Positions 16,604 through 24,053 of a DNA stretch of 47,209 bases are shown piece after piece. Positions within the stretch are counted from its first letter, which is position 1, and the number at the start of each line of letters is the position of its first letter. Under the pieces are notes generated by a model, which did no database searches, had not been told where the DNA came from, and saw nothing but the letters and a program-made list of their open reading frames with translations. The position numbers and the translations under genes are program-made. Source of the stretch: Pseudomonas sp. HMWF021 (GTDB lineage: Bacteria; Pseudomonadota; Gammaproteobacteria; Pseudomonadales; Pseudomonadaceae); NCBI RefSeq assembly GCF_003061005.1, contig NZ_QAIK01000027.1, positions 36,741-83,949 on the forward strand, given 5' to 3'.

Positions 16604-17475
16604 GGCTGGCTCAGCGCCTCGTAAAGGGTGTTGAGGTTGTATCGAAACAAGCCGGCGAAGGTGCTGGCCGGGCCGCTGGCGGCGAGGGCATCGGAGTACA
16701 GCGTGCCACCGATGTGCGCACCGCTCTCATCGGCGATCTGCTTGAGCAGGCGTGCGTCCTTGATGTTTTCCATGAACACCGCTTTGACCTTGGCCTGACG
16801 GATCTGGGTGATCAGCGCAGCGACTTCGGCAGCGGAAGGTTCGCGCTCGGTAGACAGACCTTGCGGCGCCATGAAGTCGATTCCGTAGGCCTGTCCGAGA
16901 TAACCGAACGCATCGTGGCTGGTGACGATCTTGCGATTACCCGGCGGCAGGGAGCCAAGTTTGGCCTTGGCTTCGGCGAGCAGAGCGTAGATCTGTTTCA
17001 GGTAGGCCTGGCTGTTGCGTTGGTAGTCGGCCTTGTTTGCCGGATCCGCAGCGATCAGCGCCTTGGTGATGTTGGCGATGTACAGCTCGGTATTCGCCAG
17101 ATTGTGCCAGGCGTGCGGGTCGGGCACGGTCTCGCCATCCTCATCCAGCGAGCGAGGAATCACGCCGCGGCTGGCACTGACGACCGTGGCTTTGGTCTCG
17201 GTGCTGGTCACCAGACGATCGAGCCACGGCTCGAAACCCAACCCGTTCTTGATGATCAGTCTGGCGTTGAGCAGCGCTTTGGCGTCATCGGGCGTCGGTT
17301 CGTAGGTGTGGGCATCGGCATCCGGGCCGACCATGTTGGAGATCTGGATATGCTCGCCGCCCACCTGATGCACCATGTCGGCGAGGATGCTGAAGCTGGT
17401 GACCACCGGCAATTTTTCCGCCGCCGACAACGACATCGACAGCATCAGGCTGAATAACACGAGTAAAACGCGCAT
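16600..17475 (-). CDS. znuA: Zinc (or manganese) ABC transporter substrate-binding protein
   Basis: A 291-residue periplasmic cluster A-I binding protein with a signal peptide (MRVLLVLFSLMLSMSLSAA). Likely metal ligands are the His of 'DAHTYEPTPDD', the His of 'DPHAWHN', the His of 'TSHDAFGY' and a C-terminal Asp in 'TLYSDAL'. The long His-rich loop typical of many ZnuA proteins is missing; the corresponding stretch reads SLDEDGETVP. Family alone cannot separate Zn from Mn, but the Zur box and co-transcribed genes favour zinc. The start at 17475 is just after a GAGGTG that overlaps the znuB stop. The order znuC-znuB-znuA, without zur, suggests an accessory importer beside the main znuABC-zur locus elsewhere. 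Confidence 0.9.
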   Translation of the reverse strand: MRVLLVLFSLMLSMSLSAAEKLPVVTSFSILADMVHQVGGEHIQISNMVGPDADAHTYEPTPDDAKALLNARLIIKNGLGFEPWLDRLVTSTETKATVVSASRGVIPRSLDEDGETVPDPHAWHNLANTELYIANITKALIAADPANKADYQRNSQAYLKQIYALLAEAKAKLGSLPPGNRKIVTSHDAFGYLGQAYGIDFMAPQGLSTEREPSAAEVAALITQIRQAKVKAVFMENIKDARLLKQIADESGAHIGGTLYSDALAASGPASTFAGLFRYNLNTLYEALSQP

Positions 17476-17486
17476 CGGGAAACACC

Positions 17487-18353
17487 TCATTGGGATGTGA
17501 GCAAAGGCGGGCGGCGCAGCAGGCCGTGCACCGGTCCGAACACGACCGACAGCAGATAACCGATCCCTGCGACCAGCACGATGGCCGGACCACTGGGCAG
17601 CGAGTAATAGAACGAGATCAATAATCCGCACCACACCGAGAGGCAGCCGATGAGCGCCGAGATGGCAATCAGGGCAGGCAGGCGACGACTCCAGAACCGC
17701 GACGCGGCGGCGGGCAGCATCATCAGACCGACCACCATCAAGGCGCCGATGGCCTGGAAACCGATCACCAGATTCAGTACAACCAGCGTCAGGAACACAC
17801 CGTGGGCGAGCGGCCCGAGCCGGCTGACGGTTTGCAAGAACAACGGGTCTAGCGTGTCGAGCAGCAGCGGTTTATAGATCAAGACCATGGCGACCAAGCT
17901 CAGTCCCGAGACCCACAACATGCCGGTGAGGGTCGGGCCATCGACGGCGAGTGCCGAGCCGAACAGCAAGTGCAGGAGGTCGAGGCGCTTGCCGGCGATG
18001 CCGAGAATCAGCACGCCACTGGCCAGCGAGATCGGATAGATCGCGGCGAGACTGGCGTCCTCACGCAGGCCTGTGCGGCGGGTGATCCATGCAGCCAGGC
18101 CGGCCATGCCCAATCCGGCGCCGAGACCGCCAAATGTCAGCGCCGGCAAACTGAGGCCGGCAAACCAGAATCCCAGCGCAGCACCGGGAAGGATGCCGTG
18201 AGCGACTGCATCGCCGATCAGGCTCATGCGCCGCAGGATCAGGAACACTCCAAGAGGCGCCGTGCTGCAGGCCAGGACCAACCCGCCGAGCAGGGCGCGG
18301 CGCATGAACACGAACTCGTTGAACGGTTGCCAGAACTGCGCGACAGCGTGCAT
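17487..18353 (-). CDS. znuB: Zinc ABC transporter permease
   Basis: A 288-residue ABC-3 family permease with about eight hydrophobic segments and the family's cytoplasmic coupling region ('LRRMSLIGDAVAHGILPGAALGFW'). It forms the inner-membrane channel for the metal delivered by the binding protein, driven by the ATPase encoded just upstream. The start at MHAVAQFW is chosen because its ATG shares one base with the znuC stop (TGATG), a typical coupled arrangement. Confidence 0.92.
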   Translation of the reverse strand: MHAVAQFWQPFNEFVFMRRALLGGLVLACSTAPLGVFLILRRMSLIGDAVAHGILPGAALGFWFAGLSLPALTFGGLGAGLGMAGLAAWITRRTGLREDASLAAIYPISLASGVLILGIAGKRLDLLHLLFGSALAVDGPTLTGMLWVSGLSLVAMVLIYKPLLLDTLDPLFLQTVSRLGPLAHGVFLTLVVLNLVIGFQAIGALMVVGLMMLPAAASRFWSRRLPALIAISALIGCLSVWCGLLISFYYSLPSGPAIVLVAGIGYLLSVVFGPVHGLLRRPPLLTSQ

Positions 18354-19021
18354 CAGGCCACCTGCATATCGGGTGTTTGCTGGATCAGTTCGGCACTGGG
18401 ACCGAACGTGCATTCACGGTTTTTGATCAATAGCGTCTGCGGGATGTGTTGGCGCACGGCGGCGAGGTCGTGGCACACCACTAACAATGTTCGCCCTTCG
18501 GCGTGCCAGGCGTGGATGTGCTGCCAGAGCAAATGCTGGCCCAGTTCATCGAGGGCGGCGTGGGGCTCATCGAGCAACAGTAGCGGGGCATCGGTCAGGG
18601 TAAGGCGAGCGAGCAGGGCGCGTTGCAATTCGCCTCCGGAAAGGGCCATCAGCGGACGCGCTCCCAGTCCGTTCAAGTGCCAGTTATCGAGTGCGTCAGC
18701 GAGACGTTGCGCGCGCAGTTTTGTTGATAAGCGCCGGCCCCAGAATCCGGCGGCTACCAGTTCTTCCAGGCTGATGGGGAACTGTCTGTCGAGATGCTGC
18801 TGTTGCGGCAGGAACGACAATCCACCCTGACGTGGAACACCGAGGGCGACTTGTCCCGACAAGGGTTTCTGCAGTCCGGCGATGACTTTCAGCAGGCTGC
18901 TTTTGCCGCAACCGTTGGCACCGACGATGGCGCTCAGACTGCCGCGTTCCAGATCGAGTGTCAGGGGGGAAGTCAGCGGTTGGCCTGGAGCACCCCAGCT
19001 CAAAGTCTGGCAGCGGATCAT
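18353..19021 (-). CDS. znuC: Zinc ABC transporter ATP-binding protein
   Basis: A 222-residue ABC ATPase. Walker A is GANGCGKSS (about residues 34-42), the Q-loop lies in 'FLPQQQHLDRQFP', the signature is LSGGE, Walker B is LLLLDEP and the H-loop is CHD. 'HLDRQFPISLEELVAAGFWG' resembles the Zn/Mn importer subgroup. It energises the neighbouring permease. Its ATG overlaps the folE2 stop by 4 bases and its stop touches znuB, so it is translated as part of the operon. Confidence 0.93.
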   Translation of the reverse strand: MIRCQTLSWGAPGQPLTSPLTLDLERGSLSAIVGANGCGKSSLLKVIAGLQKPLSGQVALGVPRQGGLSFLPQQQHLDRQFPISLEELVAAGFWGRRLSTKLRAQRLADALDNWHLNGLGARPLMALSGGELQRALLARLTLTDAPLLLLDEPHAALDELGQHLLWQHIHAWHAEGRTLLVVCHDLAAVRQHIPQTLLIKNRECTFGPSAELIQQTPDMQVA

Positions 19022-19914
19022 GCGAGTTCTCGGTGCCAGTGACTTTCGGCGACGGCATCGTGGGCGTGAAGGCTTTCAGCGTGAATGACTCGAATGTGAA
19101 AGCCACTGACGCCGGGGGAGCGGCGCAGAGCCAGATTCAGTCGCCGTGCGGCGTCTTCGCAGAACATTAGGTTCTGACCGTTGGCCAGAGCGAAGGCTTG
19201 TTCGTCAGCGCGTTTCACGGCGGTTTGCACGGCAGTGCCCAGGGCAGCCTCTGCATCGTTGATGATTACGCTAAGGGGCAGTTCGTCGATGAATTCATCC
19301 AGATGCATGCGTAGCCGCGCGGTGCTACGTTGGCTGTGTGGGGTGGCGACAATACCCTGGCTTGATCCAAGCCAAGTCAGGATTTCGGCATGCTGGAGTG
19401 CCTTGTTGGCAAAGTCGGTGATGAATTGCTGTTGGATCAACTGGCGTGCCAATGCTGCTGAGCAGGGGCAAGTCGAGGAGTAAGGCACGTCGATTTTCAG
19501 TTCCACGTGGAACATTTTGTTTTTCAGACTTGCTGAGATGCTCACTGGATAGCTTTTCCAACCGGCCAGCGGGCTGACTAATGCAGGTCTTTTCAACAGC
19601 ATTTCGCTGTGGATAGTCAGGTAGGCGCTGTTGGATAAACCCTCATGGCTAGCCAGAAACTCCTCCAGTACCTGACGCAAAACGAACGGCGTGAGGTCTC
19701 GCTGCTCAAGACCTGCCAAAGCCAGGTACAGGCGCGACATGTGAATACCGCGCGCGTCATCGTCCTCCAGGCTCACGCCTGCATCAGCCTTTGCGTTCAG
19801 ACGCTGGCCTTCCAGCACGATCGGCAGAGCAATGCCGCACATTCCCACCCAATCAAGGGGTAAGGCCTGGTGAGCGGCTTGGTTAGCAATATCCGGAAGT
19901 GTCAGCGAATTCAT
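19018..19914 (-). CDS. folE2: GTP cyclohydrolase IB (zinc-independent FolE2)
   Basis: A 298-residue type IB GTP cyclohydrolase. It converts GTP to 7,8-dihydroneopterin triphosphate, the first step of folate synthesis. The family blocks are visible: 'DWVGMCGIALPI' near the N-terminus, and 'SSTCPCSAALARQLI' with the metal-ligand Cys. Unlike the zinc enzyme FolE, type IB enzymes accept other divalent metals and are commonly Zur-controlled. The start is placed at MNSLTLPDIA (19914); the frame extends upstream across the Zur box but is not conserved-looking. It is the first gene of the zinc operon and is divergent from a zinc amidase. It contains a parS palindrome (19500-19513). Confidence 0.94.
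   Translation of the reverse strand: MNSLTLPDIANQAAHQALPLDWVGMCGIALPIVLEGQRLNAKADAGVSLEDDDARGIHMSRLYLALAGLEQRDLTPFVLRQVLEEFLASHEGLSNSAYLTIHSEMLLKRPALVSPLAGWKSYPVSISASLKNKMFHVELKIDVPYSSTCPCSAALARQLIQQQFITDFANKALQHAEILTWLGSSQGIVATPHSQRSTARLRMHLDEFIDELPLSVIINDAEAALGTAVQTAVKRADEQAFALANGQNLMFCEDAARRLNLALRRSPGVSGFHIRVIHAESLHAHDAVAESHWHRELA
19500..19513. other. Putative parS site (perfect palindrome)
   Basis: GTTCCACGTGGAAC, identical to the 14 bases at 8176-8189, lies inside folE2 (encoding part of 'MFHVEL' on the minus strand). It matches the Pseudomonas parS core. Confidence 0.75.
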
Positions 19915-19944
19915 GTTCGGAACCATCGTGTTAATTGAATTGGA

Positions 19945-19959
19945 TGTTACATTATAACA
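19945..19959. promoter_or_regulatory. Zur box between folE2 operon and amidase
   Basis: TGTTACATTATAACA matches the Zur consensus TGTTATANTATAACA at all but one position. On the minus strand it contains TATAAT (19956-19951), a good -10 placed about 35-40 bases before the folE2 ATG. Zn-bound Zur would therefore block folE2-znuCBA-cam-pyrQ. The amidase start lies 40 bases to the right, so one site probably controls both directions. Confidence 0.8.
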
Positions 19960-19998
19960 ATTCAAATCACGATGCCTTTTTCATGAACGGGTTTTCAT

Positions 19999-21201
19999 AT
20001 GCACAGACGTCATCTGCTTAATCTGCTTCTCGCCAGCATGGCTTTTGCTTTCCCTTTCACTGTGTCGGGTGCGCAAATTCGCAACGCGCGGCTTTGGCGT
20101 TCGGATGAGAAGCTGCGGTTGGTGTTCGATCTGAGTGGTCCTGTACGCTACAAAGCCTTCTCCCTGAGCGCACCAGAGCGTTTGATTATTGACCTTTCCG
20201 GAGCGAGCCTGAGCGGGGATTTCAGTGAACTGGCGTTGGCGGGTACGGGAATACGGTCCATCCGCTCCGGGGTTTTTGGTCGCGAAGGGACGCGAATTGT
20301 CCTTGATCTAAACCAACCGATGCTATTGAACAGTTTTCTTCTGGCGCCTCAAGGTGACCAAGGGCACCGCCTGGTGCTCGATTTGGTGGACGCCAAACAG
20401 GTACCAAATAAAGCAATGGTTCCACGTGAAACACCTTCGAATGAGGCTCACCCCAGACGCGACATTATTGTTGTCGTTGATCCAGGCCACGGAGGCAAGG
20501 ACCCGGGCGCGGTTGGTGCGAAGGGGATTCGGGAAAAAGACGTGGTGCTTTCCATCGCGCAATTGCTCGCTAAGCGGCTAAAAAGAGAAAAAGGCTTCGA
20601 CGTGAGACTGGTGCGCAACGAAGACTTTTTCGTGCCACTTCGCAAACGCGTAGACATCGCACGTCAACACAAGGCAGACATGTTTATCTCGGTACATGCC
20701 GATGCCGCACCTCGCCTGACGGCGTCCGGTGCTTCGGTGTTCTGCTTGTCGCAGGGCGGCGCGACTTCAGCCACCGCGCGTTTTATGGCGCAGAGGGAAA
20801 ACGGTGCCGATTTGCTTGGTGCCACAAGTCTGCTCAATCTCAAAGACAAGGATCCGATGCTCGCCGGGGTAATTCTGGACATGTCGATGAATGCCACCAT
20901 CGCCGCCAGTCTGCAGCTCGGCAGCAACGTTCTCAGCAGCTTGGCAGGTATTACGAACCTGCATCAGAAGCGTGTGGAACAGGCCGGATTTGCCGTGTTG
21001 AAGTCGCCGGATGTGCCGTCGATTCTGGTGGAAACCGGGTTCATTTCCAATGCGCGCGACAGACAGCGGCTGGTCACTGCCCGTCATCAGCAAGCTATCG
21101 CCAACGGTCTTTTTGACGGTTTGCAGAGCTACTTTCAGAAGTATCCGCCAATCGACAGCTATATCGCCTGGCAGCAACAGCAGACAAAAGCGCAGGTTTA
21201 A
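19999..21201 (+). CDS. N-acetylmuramoyl-L-alanine amidase (AMIN + Amidase_3)
   Basis: A 400-residue periplasmic zinc amidase that cuts the peptide stem from the glycan of peptidoglycan. Signal peptide: MHRRHLLNLLLASMAFAFPF, ending near VSGA. An AMIN domain (about residues 27-130; 'LRLVFDLSGPVRYKAFSL') targets peptidoglycan or the septum. An Amidase_3 catalytic domain (about 155-375) follows, with the zinc ligands in 'DPGHGG', 'REKDVVLS' and 'SVHADA', and the catalytic Glu in 'VETGFISN'. It diverges from folE2 over a Zur box. PAO1 has an amidase at the same place (PA5538, from memory), so it is probably the zinc-starvation isoform. A parS-like site lies at 20419. Its stop shares the palindrome TTAA with the convergent next gene. 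Confidence 0.92.
   Translation: MHRRHLLNLLLASMAFAFPFTVSGAQIRNARLWRSDEKLRLVFDLSGPVRYKAFSLSAPERLIIDLSGASLSGDFSELALAGTGIRSIRSGVFGREGTRIVLDLNQPMLLNSFLLAPQGDQGHRLVLDLVDAKQVPNKAMVPRETPSNEAHPRRDIIVVVDPGHGGKDPGAVGAKGIREKDVVLSIAQLLAKRLKREKGFDVRLVRNEDFFVPLRKRVDIARQHKADMFISVHADAAPRLTASGASVFCLSQGGATSATARFMAQRENGADLLGATSLLNLKDKDPMLAGVILDMSMNATIAASLQLGSNVLSSLAGITNLHQKRVEQAGFAVLKSPDVPSILVETGFISNARDRQRLVTARHQQAIANGLFDGLQSYFQKYPPIDSYIAWQQQQTKAQV
20419..20432. other. Putative parS site (one mismatch to perfect palindrome)
   Basis: GTTCCACGTGAAAC differs from the two perfect sites at one base and matches the B. subtilis-type parS half GTGAAACA on its right side. It lies in the linker between the AMIN and catalytic domains of the amidase gene, encoding 'VPRET'. 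Confidence 0.6.
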
Positions 21202-21575
21202 CAGCCGGTCATTCGATTGCAGGTGAACTTCGCACTGCTGCCGCCGGAGCTGGAGAAGCGATTGATCGTCGTCCAGCCGACCCGGCGGGTGTAGCCCACC
21301 CAGGCTTCCCCGTCAGACGCGATCCCGGTGAAGAACGTCAGTTGGCCGAAGCGGCTGTTGGTCTGCGCCCAATAGCGTTTGCCTTCCTTCTCAAACCCCC
21401 GCAGGTAAATCGTATTGCCCACGGTATTCACGCTGTAGGCGTTGCCTTGGGCATCGATGCAGGCCAACAGGTTTGCGCTGCGTGTGCAGCTGGCGAGTGC
21501 GGGAATTTGTCCCCAGGCATGGGTGCACGACAGTAACGCAAGACTTAGCAGCGAGCATTTCAGGGCGTTTCTCAT
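21198..21575 (-). CDS. Small exported protein of unknown function
   Basis: A 125-residue protein I do not recognise. It begins MRNALKCSLLSLALLSCTHAWGQ, a signal peptide. 'LLSC' could be a lipobox (lipid on Cys17), or cleavage could occur after AWG or nearby. The rest is Gly/Thr/Trp-rich with four cysteines (in 'ASCTR', 'LACID', 'FTCNR', 'TGC') and looks like a small beta-structured domain. It lies between two Zur-controlled units, and its 5' side faces the Zur box at 21657, about 80 bases upstream, so it may share zinc control. Its stop codon overlaps the amidase stop in the palindrome TTAA. Confidence 0.75.
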   Translation of the reverse strand: MRNALKCSLLSLALLSCTHAWGQIPALASCTRSANLLACIDAQGNAYSVNTVGNTIYLRGFEKEGKRYWAQTNSRFGQLTFFTGIASDGEAWVGYTRRVGWTTINRFSSSGGSSAKFTCNRMTGC

Positions 21576-21656
21576 CACGATTCCCAGTGAGCAGATGTCA
21601 CGCAGCTTCCTGTGCTTTATCGGTTTGAGCAAGAACCGGGGCTGGCTTATTCATAT

Positions 21657-21671
21657 TGTTATACTATAACA
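21657..21671. promoter_or_regulatory. Zur box upstream of zigA
   Basis: TGTTATACTATAACA is a perfect match to TGTTATANTATAACA. It contains TATACT and TATAAC, possible -10 elements for rightward transcription into zigA (start 21810). It also lies 82 bases upstream of the leftward small exported protein, so it may govern both. Confidence 0.85.
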
Positions 21672-21809
21672 TTAATCTCAATTCAGCTTGAGCGCGCCAA
21701 TTTCAAGCGTCTGCTTCTACATATTGCTGTTTTGGAGCCACAGAACGCAGCGCGCTACGCCAAACCTGGCAAAAGCCCGTATTGGCTACCACCCGATGAG
21801 GATTATCCA

Positions 21810-23015
21810 ATGTCATCAAAGCTTCCCGTGACCGTTCTTTCGGGCTTTCTCGGCGCCGGAAAAAGTACGCTTTTGAATTACGTACTACGTAATCGAGAAG
21901 GCTTGCGCGTCGCTGTCATCGTTAACGATATGAGCGAGATCAATATTGATGGCAGCGAAGTCCAGCGTGATGTCAGCTTGAACCGCGCCGAAGAAAAACT
22001 GGTAGAGATGAGTAACGGTTGTATCTGCTGTACGTTACGCGAGGACTTGCTCGAAGAGGTCAGCAAACTCGCCCGCGAAGGACGATTCGACTACCTGCTC
22101 ATCGAGTCCACCGGTATCTCTGAGCCATTGCCGGTCGCTGAAACATTTACCTTCCGCGATGAGCACGGGCAAAGTCTTGCCGACGTCGCACAGCTCGACA
22201 CCATGGTTACGGTAGTCGATGGTGTGAATTTCCTCCTCGATTATCAGGCTGCGCAGAGCCTCGCCTCCCGCGGCGAGACTTTGGGTGACGAAGACGAGCG
22301 CTCGATTACCGATTTGCTGATCGAACAAATCGAGTTCGCCGACGTACTGCTGATCAGCAAGATCGACCTCATCAGCCGTCAGGAGCGCGAAGAGCTGATG
22401 GCAATCCTCAAGCGCCTCAACGCCCAGGCGGAAATCATCCCGATGGTGATGGGTGAGGTGCCGCTGGAGAAGATCCTCAACACCGGGCGTTTCGATTTCG
22501 AAAAAGCCGCTCAAGCGCCGGGCTGGTTGCAGGAATTGCGCAGTGAGCACGTGCCGGAAACCACGGAATACGGTATCGCCTCGATGGCCTACCGCGCACG
22601 TCGCCCGTTTCATCCGCAGCGCTTCTTCAACTTCATCGATCGTCCGTGGACCAACGGCAAACTGCTGCGCTCCAAGGGCTATTTCTGGCTCGCCAGCAAA
22701 CCCACCGACGCAGGCAGTTGGTCGCAGGCCGGCGGTCTGATGCGTCATGGTTTTGCCGGGCGCTGGTGGCGTTTCGTACCGAAAAGCCAATGGCCGCAGG
22801 ATCAGGAAAGTACCGCAGCGATCATGGAAAACTGGACGAACAGTGTCGGAGATTGCCGTCAGGAGCTGGTTTTCATAGGCCAGAACATGGATTTCTTACA
22901 GCTCAGGTCAGAACTTGAGGCCTGCCTCCTCACGGACGAAGAGATGGCTGTCGGCGTGGGAGGTTGGCGCATGCTGCCTGACCCGTTCGGCCCTTGGCAC
23001 GATGAGGCCGCCTGA
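21810..23015 (+). CDS. zigA: COG0523 GTPase, zinc metallochaperone ZigA-like
   Basis: A 401-residue G3E/COG0523 GTPase. Walker A GAGKST is at 15-20, the metal-binding CxCC (CICC) at 71-74, 'ESTGISEP' is the switch/Walker B region and 'SKIDLIS' is the guanine-specificity loop. A C-terminal CobW_C domain includes '[14 protein letters not shown]' and 'GYFWLASKP'. Such proteins hand Zn2+ to client enzymes under zinc limitation. The start at 21810 is chosen because GAGGA precedes it and the G-domain begins at once; the frame extends upstream through the Zur box. Its stop overlaps the next start (TGATG). Confidence 0.92.
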   Translation: MSSKLPVTVLSGFLGAGKSTLLNYVLRNREGLRVAVIVNDMSEINIDGSEVQRDVSLNRAEEKLVEMSNGCICCTLREDLLEEVSKLAREGRFDYLLIESTGISEPLPVAETFTFRDEHGQSLADVAQLDTMVTVVDGVNFLLDYQAAQSLASRGETLGDEDERSITDLLIEQIEFADVLLISKIDLISRQEREELMAILKRLNAQAEIIPMVMGEVPLEKILNTGRFDFEKAAQAPGWLQELRSEHVPETTEYGIASMAYRARRPFHPQRFFNFIDRPWTNGKLLRSKGYFWLASKPTDAGSWSQAGGLMRHGFAGRWWRFVPKSQWPQDQESTAAIMENWTNSVGDCRQELVFIGQNMDFLQLRSELEACLLTDEEMAVGVGGWRMLPDPFGPWHDEAA

Positions 23016-23665
23016 TGCTCGCGCTCAAATTGCAGCAAAATCGTGCCCGTTATCAGCATCAGGGGCCGACGCCCGAAACGCTGACGCGAATCCTCGCAGA
23101 TGACGTCAATCTCGCAGTCTGGCAGCGTCAACTGCCGCTACACATCGCCGATTTCGCAGAGTTGCTGCTGTCGCTCAACGAGCCTTTGGCGGAGTCGCTC
23201 TGCATCGAATTGCCGACTGAAGACGCCGATCCGGATCTGAAAGGATTGGCCGCCGGGTTCCGTGATCTGCAAGGCTACGAAGGCTTCATCGCTGACCTGC
23301 AATGGCTGGTGAGTGCGTTCGCCTGTCTGCTGGGTGCACGGCGCATCGGCTTGCGTCTGCGGGTGCTGGATAAGGCCATGTGTCCGCGTTTTCACGTCGA
23401 TCACGTGCCGGTTCGCTTGATCACCACGTATGGCGGAATCGGTAGTCAGTGGATCAAGGAAGGCGCAATGGATCGCGACCAATTGGGCCAGGCCAACGCC
23501 GAGCCGCAAGGCATGAGCCAGATCCAGCAACTCAAGCGCGGTGATGTGGCGCTATTGAAAGGCGAAAAGTGGCACGGCAACGAAGGTTTTGGGCTGATTC
23601 ATCGCTCCCCGCAACCGGCGCCGGGTGAGCGACGGCTGCTGCTGACCCTCGACTGGCTAGGCTGA
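23015..23665 (+). CDS. DUF1826 domain protein
   Basis: A 216-residue cytoplasmic protein matching, by general pattern, the DUF1826 proteins that follow zigA-type genes. It has no signal peptide. It contains 'CPRFHVDHVPVRLITTYGG' and 'LLKGEKWHGNEG', whose His and Asp spacing resembles the H-x-D...H metal triad of cupin or dioxygenase-like folds. That is an observation, not an assigned function. It shares one base with the zigA stop and is certainly in that operon, so it should be zinc-repressed with it. Confidence 0.85.
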   Translation: MLALKLQQNRARYQHQGPTPETLTRILADDVNLAVWQRQLPLHIADFAELLLSLNEPLAESLCIELPTEDADPDLKGLAAGFRDLQGYEGFIADLQWLVSAFACLLGARRIGLRLRVLDKAMCPRFHVDHVPVRLITTYGGIGSQWIKEGAMDRDQLGQANAEPQGMSQIQQLKRGDVALLKGEKWHGNEGFGLIHRSPQPAPGERRLLLTLDWLG

Positions 23666-23668
23666 AGC

Positions 23669-24025
23669 TTACGGCTTGAGCCACTGGCCCTGGCTCTGGC
23701 CTTCGCAATACGGCTGCAGATACGCCGCGTCGGAGGCGACACCGTAATAGTGGATATCCTGGCGATAGGGCATATTGGCGACTTGCGCGTTGCTGCACAC
23801 GCCGAACGCACCGCTCGGGCATTGATCGACGTACTGCACTTCGACTTTTTGCCCGGCCAGCGTCGGCTGGCAGAAGCCGTCGCTGAACAGTTTCGCGGGA
23901 ATGCTGCGGTTCTGCTGGCAGACCTTGACGTCGAGCCGCTCACCCTGGCTGTGCACAACACAGGCTTGAGCCCAGGCTTCGCTCGACAGCACCATCAACA
24001 GCAACGACCATCCCATCCAACGCAT
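23669..24025 (-). CDS. Small secreted cysteine-rich protein
   Basis: A 118-residue protein I do not recognise as a functional family. The start is at MRWMGWSLL, giving a signal peptide that ends SSEAWAQA. The mature part has six cysteines (in 'QACVV', 'KVCQQ', 'GFCQP', 'DQCPS', 'GVCSN', 'PYCEG'), an even number that fits three disulfides in the periplasm. It is convergent with the DUF1826 gene (3-base gap) and divergent from a second COG0523 GTPase, with its start only about 30 bases from that gene's start. The close packing suggests a shared regulatory region, but no Zur box was seen there. Confidence 0.7.
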   Translation of the reverse strand: MRWMGWSLLLMVLSSEAWAQACVVHSQGERLDVKVCQQNRSIPAKLFSDGFCQPTLAGQKVEVQYVDQCPSGAFGVCSNAQVANMPYRQDIHYYGVASDAAYLQPYCEGQSQGQWLKP

Positions 24026-24053
24026 GTCCAATCCCCTCAGAAAACGCCCAGCC

